DNA of 64,000 nt. It comes from Callorhinus ursinus (Eukaryota; Chordata; Mammalia; Carnivora; Otariidae). A program made the translations under genes and the position numbers. The notes below the pieces were generated by a model. That model did no database searches and was not told the DNA's origin. It saw nothing but the letters and a program-made list of their open reading frames with translations. Where the stretch lies: contig NW_020312894.1 of NCBI RefSeq assembly GCF_003265705.1, positions 461,924 through 525,923 of the forward strand, read 5' to 3'. Each line of letters opens with the position of its first letter. Position 1 is the stretch's first letter. Positions 13,061 to 26,584 of the stretch are shown in pieces.

Positions 13061-16000
13061 AGAGCAGGGGCGCGAGGGGCGCTCTGGAAGGGACAGGCGG
13101 GACGGAGAAACGGGGCGAGATGCGGCCCCTGGAGGAGGAGCCACGTGGCGGACGCGCGCCGCCTGCCGCGTCCAGCTGCCGTTGGGGGGAGTTCCCGTCC
13201 CCCAGCATGGCCTGGAGCGGAGGGGCAGCCTCAGGGTTCCTGCTGCAGCTCCTCGGACCCCAGGCCGGCTCTCCCAGCCCTCTCCCCGGGGGCACCCGCA
13301 CGCGGCTGGGGCCCTGCAGGCTGGCCCCGGTGGCCGCTCCCCCAGGACTCGGACTGGCCCTGGTTCTGCCTGGGGTGTGACCTCCTCCACCTCGGGGGCC
13401 CTGGGAGACTGATGTGTAGGGAAAGCAGGGCTTCTAAGCTCATCAGGCTGACCCCCCGCCACCGCCCCTCCAGTGATGCTGGCCGAGATCGGAAGCACTT
13501 CTGCCCCGGCTTGTGGACCTGCTCAACTACGTCCCCGCCTGCAGCGCGGACCGGAGGCTCAGCAACTGGAGCGTCCTCAGCAGGCAGGCCTTGGCCTCCC
13601 TGCCCCGCTGCCCGCTCCCCCCTACCCCGCCCGTCTCGGGCACGTTCTCGGGCTGTTCCCTGACAGCCTTGTCAGTGTTTGTGTCCCCTGTCCACGGGAG
13701 TCTCAGCATCAGCCACCAAGAGGACAGCACGGTCAGCTTGAGACCCACCCACAGGGACATCAGTCCTGCCCTCCGACTGCCCAACCCATGCTGACCGCAC
13801 CTCTCACTCACTGACTCCCAGTAATTCTGGGTGGCAGGCTCCGCTCCAGGCCCCTGCCTTCATGCGGTTGCCGCTCCGTCTACTGGGAAAACATAGATGT
13901 AACCAGCATCAGTTGTGATGGGTAATAGGAAGGACGAGGGCCCTGAGGAAGTGACAGCAGAATGAGGTGTGGCTGACCTAGGGGGGCCGCGGAGGCTGCC
14001 CTGGGGAGCAGGGAGCAGGGTCCCTGTGCTCCTGAAGCTGGATGGGCAGGGGAGCTGAAGCTGCGCGGGGGCCCTGGAGGCCATGGTCGGGACCTGGCTC
14101 CGAGCCTGACGGGTTAGAAGGGACTCCAGGGTTGAGACCTGGGCAGGTTCGGGTGGGACTCATTTCAGAGAGCTGTGAGGGAAGAGGAGACCTGGGGGCA
14201 GGTGGAGGCCGCTGCTCAGCCCCAGGGGTGAGGGGGGAGGCTCTAGGGCTGGTGAGAAGTCTGATTCTGAGCCCTTGGGAGGGGAGCCAGCAGGACTTCC
14301 TCACCAGAAGGTGAGCTCTCCCACAGAGGCCCAGGCCGGGACAGGCCAGCCTGAAGGTGCGGGGCACTGACTGCTCTTGGCCTCAGATGGGACGGCTGGC
14401 AACAGGGTGGTTGCGGGGCTTCTGTGGGTGCAGGGGCAAGAAGAGGCACGAGTCCCAGCCTCCCCTCCAAGGAAAGCCAGACCCACCTCCTGGCCACACA
14501 CAGTGCACTGCTCTGAGGACTGCCCCCCCCCCCACTTTCTTTGCGGGAAAGTCTTTCACAGCTGCGTTTGTGGGTCTCAGAAACGGAAATCCGAAGGGTG
14601 GTGGCCAACACGCCCAGGGCCATCAAGCCCATCTTGTGTGCACTGAGGGAAAAGGTGAAGGATGGCGCTGTCCAGCGAGCCTCTCTCCACAGCCCTACGT
14701 GTCAGGGCCATTGCACAGCCTTTGACCTGCTGCGTTTGTCATGCTGGGGTGTGGCCATGTGGTGATGAAGGCCCTGCACACCCGCGACCCTGGGGGGCAG
14801 ACTAGTGAAGCCCCGGCCCTTGGCCCTTTCCTGGCCTGACCCACTGGCCCCGGGACGGCGAAAACTCCCTGTGCCCAGGCCAGCCCGGGCCATGCTGGCT
14901 CCTCTCCAGTTTGCTCCCCCACCATCTGTGCCTAGAAACAGGTATGTCGGCAACATGAACGATGAGCAGCCCCTCCTCGGCCGGCCCTCACTGTACAACC
15001 TTTAAAACCTTCACAGGACCCAGGACCCACCAGTGCTAATGCTGACAGGCCATGGGCAGAGCTCACCACCCTGGCACACACCGGTAGTATCCAAATCCCC
15101 AGATTTGGGGAAATGAGGCCCGTCACAACCCCCTCGGGCCTCCCACGAAGGGCAGTGTGAGACGAGGCATGTGGCTCTCTGGAGTTCATACCCCCAGGAG
15201 GGCAGTCCTTGCTCTGAGCGGTTGGTCAGGGGAGTCCTTTCTCCAAGGCCACCCAGGCTGCAGCTTCCCGAGTGGGAGCCCACGGCCCTGTCCGCAGTCC
15301 ATGTGGGAGCCGTTCGGAAGCATCCAGGGGCTGTGCTGCGGGATGGCGGTGGGCCAGAGGGCGCCTGCGTGGTGCTTCTGTGGGCTTCGTGCTCCACCCC
15401 CACCTCCCCCCTGTGCTGTTGCTGCGTCAGCCTCTTCCCTGAGCCCCTGTGTCTCCTTGTCTCACAGAGACCTGCTGCACCCCACAGCACCCTCCAGTGC
15501 AAAGACCCTCCGGAGTCCGAGGACTCCAGAGAAGACAGGCCCCTGTCTCCTGACCTCAGCCTCTCCACTCCAGCCCACCCCCACCAGCCTTCTGGGTTAA
15601 AGGCTGGGTGTGTGCCTTTCGGTCGGGACCCAGCCGGTGGGTGCTGGGAGCACCTGGACCCCGGGCTGCAGCAGCTACTGGAGGAAAAGGAGCAGGCTCT
15701 GGCCGTGCTGCCGGAGATGGTCAAGGTGCAGTGACCTGGGTGCCCCTCAATGCCCAGACACCCTCCAGGAAGCAGGGGGGCTGCCTTCCCTTCCGAGAAG
15801 CTGGGACCCAGTGTGGGTATGGCAGTAGGTGGGGCAGGCAAGGTCCCTGACCAGGGAGAACCCACAGTCAGTTTGACTATTTAGAAAAGAACTTACCTGT
15901 GGAAGTTCCAAACGTACCCGGAAGCAGAGAAGAGTATGGTGGACCTCCATCCCCCATGACTCACCACCACCCAGCCTCGGCAGTTACCAGACCCCAGGGC

Positions 16001-17703
16001 CCATGGGGACTATAGACAGTCACAGGTGCCACCACCCAGAGGTGCTGGATCACAGGCCCAAGGGCTGGGGGCTGAGTCAGGGAGCAGAAAACACCCCCCC
16101 AGGGCACATGCCTGGTTCCACAGGTGCATGGCTCTTCCTCTGCTCCTTCACTAAGGGTCTGCTACGTTCCTGGGTTCAGGAAGTGCTCCAGTCCCTCACT
16201 GACATAGAGAGGGGCCACCCCCACCCCCACCCCTGTGGGAGCTCAGGCTGCAGGTTTGGGCCTGAGACAGTGCAGGGAGGATGGGGGTGTGCAGGCCACA
16301 CCGGTCGGGTTTCAGGGCCAAAGAGCCATCAAGAACTGTGAGAAGAGCACAGTTCCCTAGCGGATACCCAAATCTTGATCAGCTGTTTTCTTGAGGAAGC
16401 TGGAAAGTGATAACATCATGTGGTTGGGATTTGCTGAAGGCAGCAGAGAGGAAGTGATAAGCAGCAATGGGGCTGAGGTCACTGTCATGCCCACGCCTGT
16501 GGCACTGGTCCATGTGCCAGCAAAGCTCATCGTAACCGTTTCACTTCACCAAACCCGGAGGGGAACACAGCTCCACCTGCCACTCGAAGTGACCGCAGAG
16601 CTGCCGCGATCGTCGCCGATGGGAGAGCCGCCCCGGGGAGAGGACAGACTCCCCCCGGGAGGGGGTGCGTTCCTTGGTTTGCCTGTGGAACAGCAGCTGT
16701 GGGTCATCCGGGCGGACAGCACTAGCTCTGCGTGCGGCCGTGGGTCTTCACAGCTCGGACTGGGGAGTGGGCGTGGGGGCGCGTGGCCAGCCACATGAGG
16801 TGGGGGCATGCCGGGTCACGCTGGCCCACGCTGGACAGGGCTCATGGAGGGGTTTGTCTGATATGCCGACCCTAGGCCCGGACCCACTGGAGCTGTCTCC
16901 GTGGCTAGAGCGTGGGCCGCCACACCATTGACTTCACCTCCGTGTTTGAGGCAGACAAGCTTTTTCTCGCCTGCTGTGGTGTGCCCGGGGCTGTGCTTGC
17001 AGTAAGGGAAGGTTTGTGATGTGGCTCAGGAGCTGTGCCCCGGGCCGGACAGCCTGCGGTGTGGAGCCTGGCGGTTCCTCGTGCACCGACATAGCATGGG
17101 AACGTTTCCTTGGCTGTTAACTTTTAGGAGTAAAGAGTGCCCGTGCTGCCCAAATGCAACGCCTACATTCAGTCAACCACAAGCATGCCCCCCAAACCTG
17201 CCGGGGACCAGGCGGGGCTCTTCCAGCAGGATGGGGCTGCAGAGGGCGCAGGCTGGGGGTGCTCCACGAGGTCTGGGCAGCTCTGGCCAGCCAGGACCCA
17301 GGAATGCACCAGAAGGGGTGAGGGAGGAAAGCCAGCAGCTCCCATAACCACCCCCTTCCTCCCACGTCCTGCCTCCCCAACTATTCCTGCTGCCCAGAAC
17401 CCCCAACTGCATGGTCACCCCGGGCGCACTGAGCTCCTTTCTGACAGGACCTTTCCCTTGGGGCGCCGCTTGAGGGCTTTTGATCTAAGCACCGGCCATG
17501 TGGCCCTCACAGTGGGGCTAGCTGGACGCTCAGCCTGCAGCTGACCCTGCCCGACCTCCCGCAGGTGGACAGGGTGCTGCCTTTCAGTCATGTATGTTCT
17601 CCTGAAGATTTTGCAGATGAAGGTGGTCAGGCTGGAGCACCTGGTAAAGCTGAAGGACCAGCAGATCGGAGAGCTGATGAGACCTGGGGACAAGTCCCAG
17701 TGA
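12838..17703 (+). pseudogene. SPEF1/CLAMP-like gene, six exons, inactivated by frameshifts and splice-site loss
   Basis: Six blocks match the layout of SPEF1 (CLAMP), a microtubule-associated ciliary and flagellar protein with an N-terminal calponin-homology-like domain. Exon 1 (from about 12838 to 12910) reads LPLGRPRRPLARGFGDG, matching SPEF1 IPLSRPKRNLSRDFSDG. Exon 2 (13474-13583) has MLAEIG, KHFCP and RLVDLLNYVPAC..LSNWSVLS in three different frames. Exon 3 (14547-14654) has KVFH, then LRLWVSETEIRRVVANTPRA in another frame. Exon 4 is 14910-14941, exon 5 is 15488-15725 (coiled coil LLEEKEQALAVLPEMVK), and exon 6 is 17608-17703 (RLEHLVKLKDQQIGEL, stop TGA). Intron phases agree throughout once the deletions are allowed for, giving about 230 residues against about 236 for SPEF1. 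Damage: single-base deletions near 13492 and 13506 in exon 2 and near 14558 in exon 3; a GC in place of the exon 2 donor GT (13584); an exon 3 acceptor that now ends GG (14545-14546); and no start codon found in frame before exon 1. Assembly errors could mimic some of these, but not easily all. Confidence 0.68.
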
Positions 17704-20700
17704 CCGAGAGTGGCCGTGAGAAAGGTTCCTCCGAGAGGCCCAGGACCCACCCCTCCCAAGGTCACTAGACCTTGAACTTGAGCCTACACGGAACGCCCCC
17801 AGACCAGGCGTACTGCACGTGGCAGCAGGCTCAGAGTAGGACACTGGTGTCCAAAGTGCTGCAGGGGCCTCGGTGTGTGGGTGTTCAGAGTGTGGAGGCC
17901 AGGGGTTCCAGCCCACCCCAGAGACACGCCTGGATGCGAAGGCTCTGGTCTCGCTCCCCTGAGCCCCTGAGCTGTGCTGTCGTCACTGTGTCCGTGAACA
18001 CAAAGTTCCTGTCTGTAGGGTGTTGCGTTGACACGGTGGTTAGGGAGGTGCTGGGCCAGCATGTCCTTCGTCAGCCGAACTGAAGTCCTGTGGAGGATTC
18101 TGTGGAAACAACACACTGGCAAGTGTGTCCCTGGGGTCGCTCCACTTTGGGCATGAGGGGAGCAGGTGAATTTTGGGAAGAGCCATCCGAGCAAGCTGTG
18201 CAGGCACCGGCCGCCCTCCATGAGTGGTTCTAGGTGCCTTGCAGCCATCCCCCAGGATGGCCTGGGCCCTCCAGTCTGCTCTGGAGGGGCTGGACCCAGC
18301 GTTGCTGTGGCCACGTGGAGTCCCCATCCCCGGGTTGGGGACTTCAGGGCTGTACGTTGCTGTGGCCAGGATGCACCCAGACGCTGTGGTCGGCCTGCAT
18401 CCCCCTGCTGGGAGGACACCCTGGAGCTTTGGTTCTGCTCTCCCCTCCCACCGCCTCCCTGCTCACCCCCTACCTCCTGGGGCCTGAGCCTGGCCCCCCG
18501 CAGGGACTCAGAGCCACAAACAGCCTCCAGGGTTTCTGAGTCCTCCCCAGCCCTGAGTCAGACAGCCCGTGTCCTCCCTGACTCAGACAGTGTGTCTCTA
18601 GGCCCCTGAAGCATGTGTCAGGGCTTTGCGGCTCAGGGGGTGGGTCCAGGGCCCTCAAGAGAGAGCTGGGGCTAAGCTGCTGGGAAGCACAACCCAGCCA
18701 GGAGGCACGTGGAGACTCATGCGTCAGGTGGCTGTTTGGCCAGCAGCCAGGGCACCAAGGTGGTTGGGGGTTGGGGGCACGACATCCAGGAGGGGAGCCA
18801 TTCTGGAAGAGCGCTCAGGTACCTTCCTGGTGGGCCCGGGAGGGGTGCTCTCGGAGGTCTCCTCTACAGCCTGCCACTGGAGAACCAGGAGCCACAGGGT
18901 TTGTGGGGGTCCAGGCCCCACTAGTTGCGGACATCAGGGCTACAAATGTGCTTGCGCCTGGTGTCAGGAGCCGGAAAATCTGCCTAGAAACGGGGGCTCT
19001 CTCCGAGCCCAGAGCTTGAGGCAGCATCCTGGCAGTTGTGGGAGGGGTGGGAAATGCCTGGGGAAGGGCCTGGCCCGGAGCCTGAGTCAGGACAGACCCC
19101 GGGGGCTTTAGACCCCGGCCCTGGCTACCTGCCCAGTCCCTGCAGGAGTCAGGATGTGGTGGGGGCATCCCGTACTCTCCCGTTGCTTCGGTGGTACAGC
19201 AGGGGGCTGCCAGCCTGCTCCGGGGCCCAGACCTGTACGCACACACACGCACTCCTGAGGCTGGTTGATCCCTTGTCGAAACAGGAGGCTGCTGTGTGTG
19301 TGTGTGTGGAGAGAGAGAGAGAGCCAGCCTGTGTGCACGGTCATGCCCACGTGCTTTCCAGTAGAGGTGGCCCTGAGGGCTGGGTTTCGGGGTAGAGACA
19401 AAAGATGGAGTTTGGGGAATGTGGCCCCAGGTGATGGTGCCTGGAGGCAGGGGCCACTTCCAAACGCAGGCCCGGCTGGCTGACCTACAGATAGGCCCAT
19501 GGGCGACCTCTTTGGGGTTGGGGAGGGCTAGGGGGACAGGCAGGGAGCTGACCAGGGGCCAGGGAGCACACAGCAGGGAGAGGGGGTGGGAGCCCCACCC
19601 TGCGAAGGAACACCTGGTTCTGCATCCCCGGCACGAGCTGGAATGAGGAACAGCCCAAGGGGGGTGTCTGGGATTCTGGGGGGCCTGATTCAAGGGCCTG
19701 GGGCTCCCCTCTGACCGGCCCAGCTCCTGGAGGGACACCCCCTTCACCCCTGCCTGGGCGGTGGGCTCGGAATTCCTGGCTGTGGGCAGAGCTGACTCAG
19801 GCCTGGCTCCCCCGGGCAGTGATGGCAGAAGCTGCCAAACCACACAGCCCGTAGGAGGACGGGCCTCGGGCTGGCACTTGCCCCTCCAGCCTCTGTACAG
19901 GAAGCCCCTCCCCAGCAAAGACCCCCAAACTGAAACCCCAATGACGGTCCCTTTGGGGGCTCCCTCTGGCCCGGCAGCACCCATGACCTTGGGTGGCCGT
20001 GATGTCACAGGACTTCCCACGGCCAGCTTGTGTCCCCTCTGCAGAGCTGGGGACTGACAGTCAAGCCTGGGTGCTGGCCGGGGTACTCCACATGGGACCC
20101 CAGGTCAGGAGGTGGGGTGGGTTTGGAACCCCCTGCAGAGAGCAGACCACTTGCACTCCCTCAGGCCCTCCCCAGTGTGCTTGCCTCTTGGGGTGCCACT
20201 CAGAACACCAGCAAGGTGCTGGAGGGGATGGTGTGTGCCACAGGCTGCGGAGTTGGGGTTCCCTCGGGGCCTGTACGAAGCTGTTGACAAGCGAACCATG
20301 GGGGCGCCACTGTGGGTCCCCTCCACCCCATTCTGTTTACCTGGGCCCCTAGGGCAACCTCATGGTCAGGCCAGCACAATCCCAGGCCCAAGAGGCTTCT
20401 GGACCCCTCTCTGGGGAGGTGGAACCCCAGGACAGTGCCACAAACTCCCTCGGAGGGTCGTCATCCCAGGTCCGGGGGTCCCTGCCCCAGGCCACAGGGT
20501 ACTCTCCAGGGGACCACCTGCCCCTGGGCTCTCAGGACTCAGGTGGTCCTGGAACCTGGGGTGCAGGCTGAGGGTCTGATGCCTCGCACGCCCACCTCGG
20601 GGGGCTCCTGCCGATGGTTAGCAAGGTGGAAGGCACGGTGCTCTGCACGCCCGGGCTGTGGGCTCGGGCCTGGGTCTCCAGCCCTGCCAGGAAGTGGACG

Positions 20701-21507
20701 TGGAGGTGTTGCCCCAGTGCGGTGAGCTCGCAGTTGCTCCAGGTGGTGGCGTGCTGCCCTGCTGGCCAGGCCTCCTTGGGCGGGAATCCCGTGAGTGACA
20801 CCAGCCAGGTGCCGTTTCCCAGGTAACCCTACAAGGGACCGAGCCTGGGGGTAAATTCAGGACAAAATCAGAAGCCAGGCCAACCCCACTCTGCAGCTGC
20901 TCTTTCTCTAGTTCTGGTTTAACTTTTGGTTGAAGCAGAGTGCGGGCAGGCCGCCTCCGCCCGGCCCACACAGCAGCTGACCTCAGTCCTCAGTTCCTGC
21001 CTGTGATGCATGTGCACGGAAAGTGCTAGAATCAAGTGAGTGTCTCCAAAAGGGATCCAGTGTAACACATACCTTCATCCCTGTGTCCAGAGCTGACGGC
21101 AGAGCAAAAGGGGCCGAAGATGGGTCTGAGTGCAGAAATGCCCAGCGTCTTCCCACTCGGGGACGGGTGCCTTCCTCCCAGGGCAGCAAGGCTCTGGGAG
21201 GCCGGGAGTAGCCCCACTGACCCACTCCCGACATGGCCAGCTCTGGCGTTCCCACACACGCGGGCCTCCCGCACCCAGACCCCCGGTTGCCGGCCACGGG
21301 CTCAAATCAATTCCTAGTTTAGAGTTAGCTCCCTCCAGCTTTCTCCTGCTGCGACCCAAGCACGGCAGAACCGGCGCCTGAGAAGTTTAATGGGAGCCGT
21401 GCCAGCCCGCCCTCCCTGCCCCTCCCCAGGCCAGACAGCAGGAGGTGGGTGCAGGGGGGCAAGGCCCTTCAGTGGGCAGATCTTTCTGCACGTGTTAAAT
21501 ATTTCAT

Positions 21508-21696
21508 TTTTTAAATTTTTTAAAAAGATTTTATTTATTTATTGGACAGAGAGACACAACGAGAGAGGGAACACGAGCAGGGGGAGTGGGGGAGGGAGAG
21601 GCAGGCCCCCCGCGGAGCAGGGAGCCGGACGCGGGGCTCGATCCCAGGACCTGAGCCGAAGGCAGACGCTTGACGACTGAGCCACCCAGGCACCCC
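21508..21696 (-). mobile_element. CAN SINE (tRNA-derived), full length
   Basis: On the minus strand it starts with the tRNA-like head (seen here reversed as gagccacccaggcacccc), then the CT-rich body, and ends in an A/T-rich tail at about 21508. Flanking T/A-rich copies (tttttaaa..ttttta) on both sides look like a target-site duplication. This SINE class is diagnostic of Carnivora. Confidence 0.85.
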
Positions 21697-23355
21697 TCGT
21701 TTTTTAAACTTTTTAAGGGAAAACCCTAGGGTGCACAGAGGGGTCGATGTGAACTGGGGACTGGAAACCCAGGGCCCGGGACAGCTGAGTGCGCCCCTCG
21801 CCTCGCCAGGCCTCGCCAGGCCTCGCGGCTTTGCCGCCTGGCCCCGCCCACGCCCAGGGTCAGCCAAGATCTGCGGTGGCTTGGGCCCCGAAAATCTGCT
21901 TCCTCATTCATTTGCCAAATGGGGAAGTGAAGTTCCCAGTGGGCAGCGTGGGCCTCACTCCCACTGTCCCCCCCTACCCTTCGGGGCCTCGCCCGAGAGT
22001 GACCCCATGTGGCCAGTGCAGGCATCATGCCTTCTTGACCCTCAGAAATGGGCAACACACTGCTGGGGTTTGTGAATATTGCAGCTTTGGGCTTTAATGA
22101 CCAGCAGGCCTGGTTCCCCATTACCTTCCTGCCCAGAAGGACTGGGAATTCCCACTCCGGCCGGAAACCTGTGAGGCTGCTGCCGCCGGCTGGAGGGTGG
22201 GGGAGTGGGCAATGGGGCACCACCCCCTCCCCAGGGTGGGCGGAGACACAAGGGACCAGCATGGTCTGCGCCCCGTGGGGAGCCCCTGCCCACTCGATGC
22301 CCTTTCCCTGGCTCAGGAGTCTGTTTTCATGAATTTCGAAACAATGGATCCAACTTTCTAACCCTCTTGCACCCACTTTTCCATTCCCAGCTGTGTTTTT
22401 GAGTGAGTACAGGAGTCTGGGGAAGCCCTGGGCAGGTCTGAGCTGGACACCCCTGGAGGGGGGCAGGCGGGCGCCCAGGCTGAGGCCGGCCCAGCACTCC
22501 CACAGGGCCCCACAAGCACCTGAGGGCTTAAGTTCCGGCAAAAAGTCACTCCACACAGGGCGTGTAGTGCCAGGGGCAGTGGTGTGGAAGCGAGTGAGGA
22601 GGACCCTCTCTCTGCTGGTTCCAGTCCCCAAGCACTGGGATGAGCAGAGTGACAGCATCCCCACCCTCATGGCACCACAGGCAGGATGGGGAGTGGGGGT
22701 ACCAGCCAGAAATGAAGCAGGGAACAGGGAAATGCAAACTCGGACGTTGTAGAGTTGGGGGGCCAGGGAAGAGGAAATGACTTAAAGAAAATGAGGTTGA
22801 TGACTCAGGTGCAGCAGGGACAAAGGCCCTGGGGCAGAGAGCCAGGGGTCAGAGGGATCTTGTCCTATGGCCTGCAGGCTCGTGGGGCTTGGCATGGGGA
22901 TACTTTGCCCTGAGAAAGGTGCGAGCCATTGGCAGTTTCTGGACAAGCGAGAGGCTCAGCGTTCTCCAGGGTCCTTGTGACCCCAGTGGTTTGGGGCCTG
23001 GGGGCTGGGAGACCCCCCCCCCCCCACTGCCAAGACAAGCCCGGTGGAGGAGGCCTGGGAAGGAGCAGCAGAGGTTTGAGAAGTCCTGCCCTTTGGATTT
23101 GCTGTGAAGGAACCCTTCGCACAAATGTCCTCAGCATCACTGATGAAACACGTCCAGAATTCCAGAGAACATGGAAAGGATGGCTTTTACTAAAAGGGCT
23201 GTCTGTAAAGCTGTTCCCAGGCGGAATGAAACCCCAAGGTCCAGGGTTCACTTGGGGGTTCAGACATTGCATGCGCTCCTTAGGTTGTATTTCTGAGCTG
23301 GGAAAGTTTGGGTGCTCAGCTTAGTATTTCGCGTATCTTTTTGCACATATTTTAA

Positions 23356-23537
23356 CTTTTTTTTTTTTTTTTTGAAGCGAGACAGAGCAAGCACAAGCAG
23401 GGGGAGGAGCAGAGGCAGAGGGAGAAGCAGGCCCCCGTTAAGCAGGGAGTCCAACAAGGGGCTCCATCCCAGGACCCTGGGATCATGACCAGAGCTGAAG
23501 GCAGGTGCTTCACCATCTGAGGCATCAGGTGCCCCTA
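23356..23537 (-). mobile_element. CAN SINE, diverged
   Basis: A T-run at 23359-23375 (the A tail of a minus-strand copy) is followed by the purine-rich body and the reversed tRNA-like head ending in caggtgcccc. There are more changes than in the copy near 21.6 kb, so it is older. Confidence 0.8.
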
Positions 23538-26500
23538 TTTTTTAACTCAACATTTTTAAGGGGAAAAACTCAGGGATGCACAGAAGGTGTGAAAATGTGA
23601 ACTGAAGATTAAAAATGCACTGTTGAACATCCCGCTTTTGTAAAACTTTAGAAATTTACTTAAAATATAAAGTTTAGATCAAAGCTTTAAATGACCGCGC
23701 GTGGTAAGTGAGCAGACTAGGAGTGAAACCACGGATGAATACTCAGGAAGAGAACTTGCTGGCCAGGGAGAGCCTCCAGGGCGCAGAGTGCTGCCCTCCC
23801 CGCGGGGGTGCCTGCAGACGGCCCCGGGCCTGGGAATCCCCCACCCCCCACCACAGGCGCCCGAGACTAGGAGGGGGTGCACACACACGTGGCCCCAAGG
23901 AGGTGAAGTGGTGCCTGGATCCAGGCTGGACAGAAAACCAGCGCAATGACCGGTGATGGCTTTTGGGTGGTGTGCGGACATCTCTTTTCCATATTGCTCT
24001 CAATTTCCATAGTAGCAATATTGTTCTATAATTGGGAAGAAATGGAAAATGATGGTTCTTCCCAGCTTGCCTGGGAGATGCAGAGTCCTGCTGCCGCCTC
24101 CCCCTGGTCTCTCAGAGACTCTGCGAAGCACACAGGACAAAGACCCACCGGGCAAAGCGCTCAGGCATGGGCCTGCGGCTTCCGGGCCCCACGCCAGCAG
24201 GAAACACAGAACCTCGGGCCGGGAGGTGGTTGCTGGGGCATCCTGCAAGGTGGCCCTGCCCAAGGGGAGGGGTGGGGACCCCACGTCCAGACCCTTCTGA
24301 CCACCCCCCACGCCATCCCGCATCTTCTCACAGGGTCTTTATCTCCTCTCCTCCCCCACACAGTGAAATAAAACGGTACCTGCCCCCCATGCCCCTCACT
24401 CCATCCCTTAGGCCGGCCTCGTGGCTAGAGTCTAGGCAGAGGGTAGGTTCAGAGGTCAAGGAGGGTGGACGGGGGTGGGGGACAGCAGGTCGGAGTAGGG
24501 GAGTAGAGGCTGCAGGGCCGGGGTAGGGCCGGGGTAGGGGCTGAGGCACCCTTGGACACCCTCAAGGTGGCAGTCACCTGGAAGTGGCAGACCTCGGTTG
24601 GCACTGTACCGGCTTGCCCACCCTGCCCCCTGCGTGCGGCGCATGCCGGACAGCCGGCTGGTGGGTGTTGAGCTCTCTCTGGGCTCCCAGAGGAAAGCCC
24701 ACCCTTCCAGCCTGGGCCCCAGGAAGGACCAAGCAGGGCTGAGCGTGAAGGGTCAGTTGGTCCCTCCTGCAAGACCTCCATCATGCCTGTCTTCCACTCC
24801 CAGGGCCCATGTGGGGCCAGCCTCTCAGGAAGGGCCGCCCTCCCCACAGCCTGCCCCAAACTTTCCAATTCTCCCTTACCCTTCTACCCATGTCCCGGTT
24901 GGCCCCCAGCCCTGGGCAGCCGGTCACTCCGTCTTCACGATGTCCTCCTCACTCCCCCTGCGGGGGAGAAGGTGGGGGCTCTGCTCACTTGCATTCCAGG
25001 CCCAGAGGCCTCTGACCCCAGTCCTCACTGCCCCAACTTGCCCTTCACCATCCCTCCCCACTCAGGGTCCCAGACCCAGAGGTGTTCACATATACTCACC
25101 TGCACACTCCAGGTGCACACACGCATGCATGCCCACGTGTGTGTAAGCACACACTCGGTCCCCCAGGGCGCCCTCCCTCGCTCGAACCGCCCACGGTCTC
25201 CTGCCCTGACCATCTGGACTGGTCCCCTTCTCCATGACCCAGAGCTGCGCGGAGCAGCAAGTCACGGGGCTCCTCCCTGTGTGGCCTTCAGCCCCATAGC
25301 CAGGACAGGTTGACCCCAGATCCAGGGTCCACTCAGCCTTCCCAGCTCCCACCCAGGGCAGGGGGTGTCCTACAGCCCCCACCAACCCAGCCAGGCAGTT
25401 TCTCTGTTTACAAGGAGAGTGGGAAGGGGTCCTCCTAGGGAGCTTCTGGAGCTGGGAGACTTGTTTCTAACCCTGACTGGCCCTTGTCCCTGGATGCTAG
25501 GCTCACCTTGCTGATCTGGGCCTCAGTTCCCCCTCAGCAAAGTGAGGCCGAGGACCAGAGCCCCACAGGCCCAGCCAGAGCTGATGAAGACTGGGCAGTC
25601 TTGCCCATCCTGCAGCATTCCCAATTCCTAATCGACCCCCTAGACTTCTGCCAAGGGGTCTGCGGTACCTGTGGGGACCCCAAACTGGAGCGTGAGGGTC
25701 AGCTGGCCCAGGACCCAAGGAGAACATGAGGGAATGGCAGCGGCCATTATATGGGGAAGCCAGAAGGTGACAGGCCCCTCCCCAAACCTGGGGGTGTGGA
25801 GCCCCCTCCTCAGTGGGAAAGAGACCGCCGGCTGCCAGGTCATGGATGGTAGTGACTGAGCTGGGGTCAAGGTGAGTAGCTGGGGACCTGGGCTGAGCCT
25901 GATGTCTAGACCTAGGGGGAGTGGGTGGGATGGGGTGGGCCACGCGTGTGCGGGCATGTGTATGACTGAGCAGACGTGAGCGTGAGTGTGTGGAGAGTGC
26001 ATGCACGCACTTGCATGAATGTGTGTGCACGTCTGTGGGACAAGCCCAGAGGCCCAGGCTCTGGGCTAGGGGCTCAGAGGGGCTCCCAAGGGCTGGAGGT
26101 GGGGCTGCCTGGTCAGCAGTCCCAACAAAGGGCCACAGTTCTTCCATGGGTGGGGGGTCCTGGAAAGGCCAAGGGTGCCCTGGGAGGGGCTGTGTGCACA
26201 GTGGCCTTGGAGGGCAGAGGAAAGTTCCCATGGCCGGGCCAGTGTTCTGATACGGCATGGGAGAGGAGAAAGAAAATATCAAGAAGCCACGATTATCTCT
26301 CCCCGGGAGAGGGAGTCACAGGACACAGCCTTGAAACCCTGACGCAGAGAAGCCGGGCCTCCCAAGCCAGGCTTAACCCTTTGCCTCCCCCTCACGCCCC
26401 TTCCCATGGGCCCATCCGTCCTCCTTCAGAGCCTCTGGGCACAGGCCCCAGGGGCCTCGCAGGGCTGACCTGGAGCACGGGTCCCAGGGATCCGGCACCC

Positions 26501-26584
26501 ACACATGGCATCCAATGGGTGCCACAGGACCGTCCGACTGAGGCCACACTGGCCGTACTGCCCTCCCGCTCGGGGAACCCCGGA

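Noticed and set aside
23946..24371. Frame starting with a hydrophobic, membrane-like stretch
   Set aside because: Lies in AT-rich, repeat-like DNA with no splice context or family match; the rest of the frame is low complexity.
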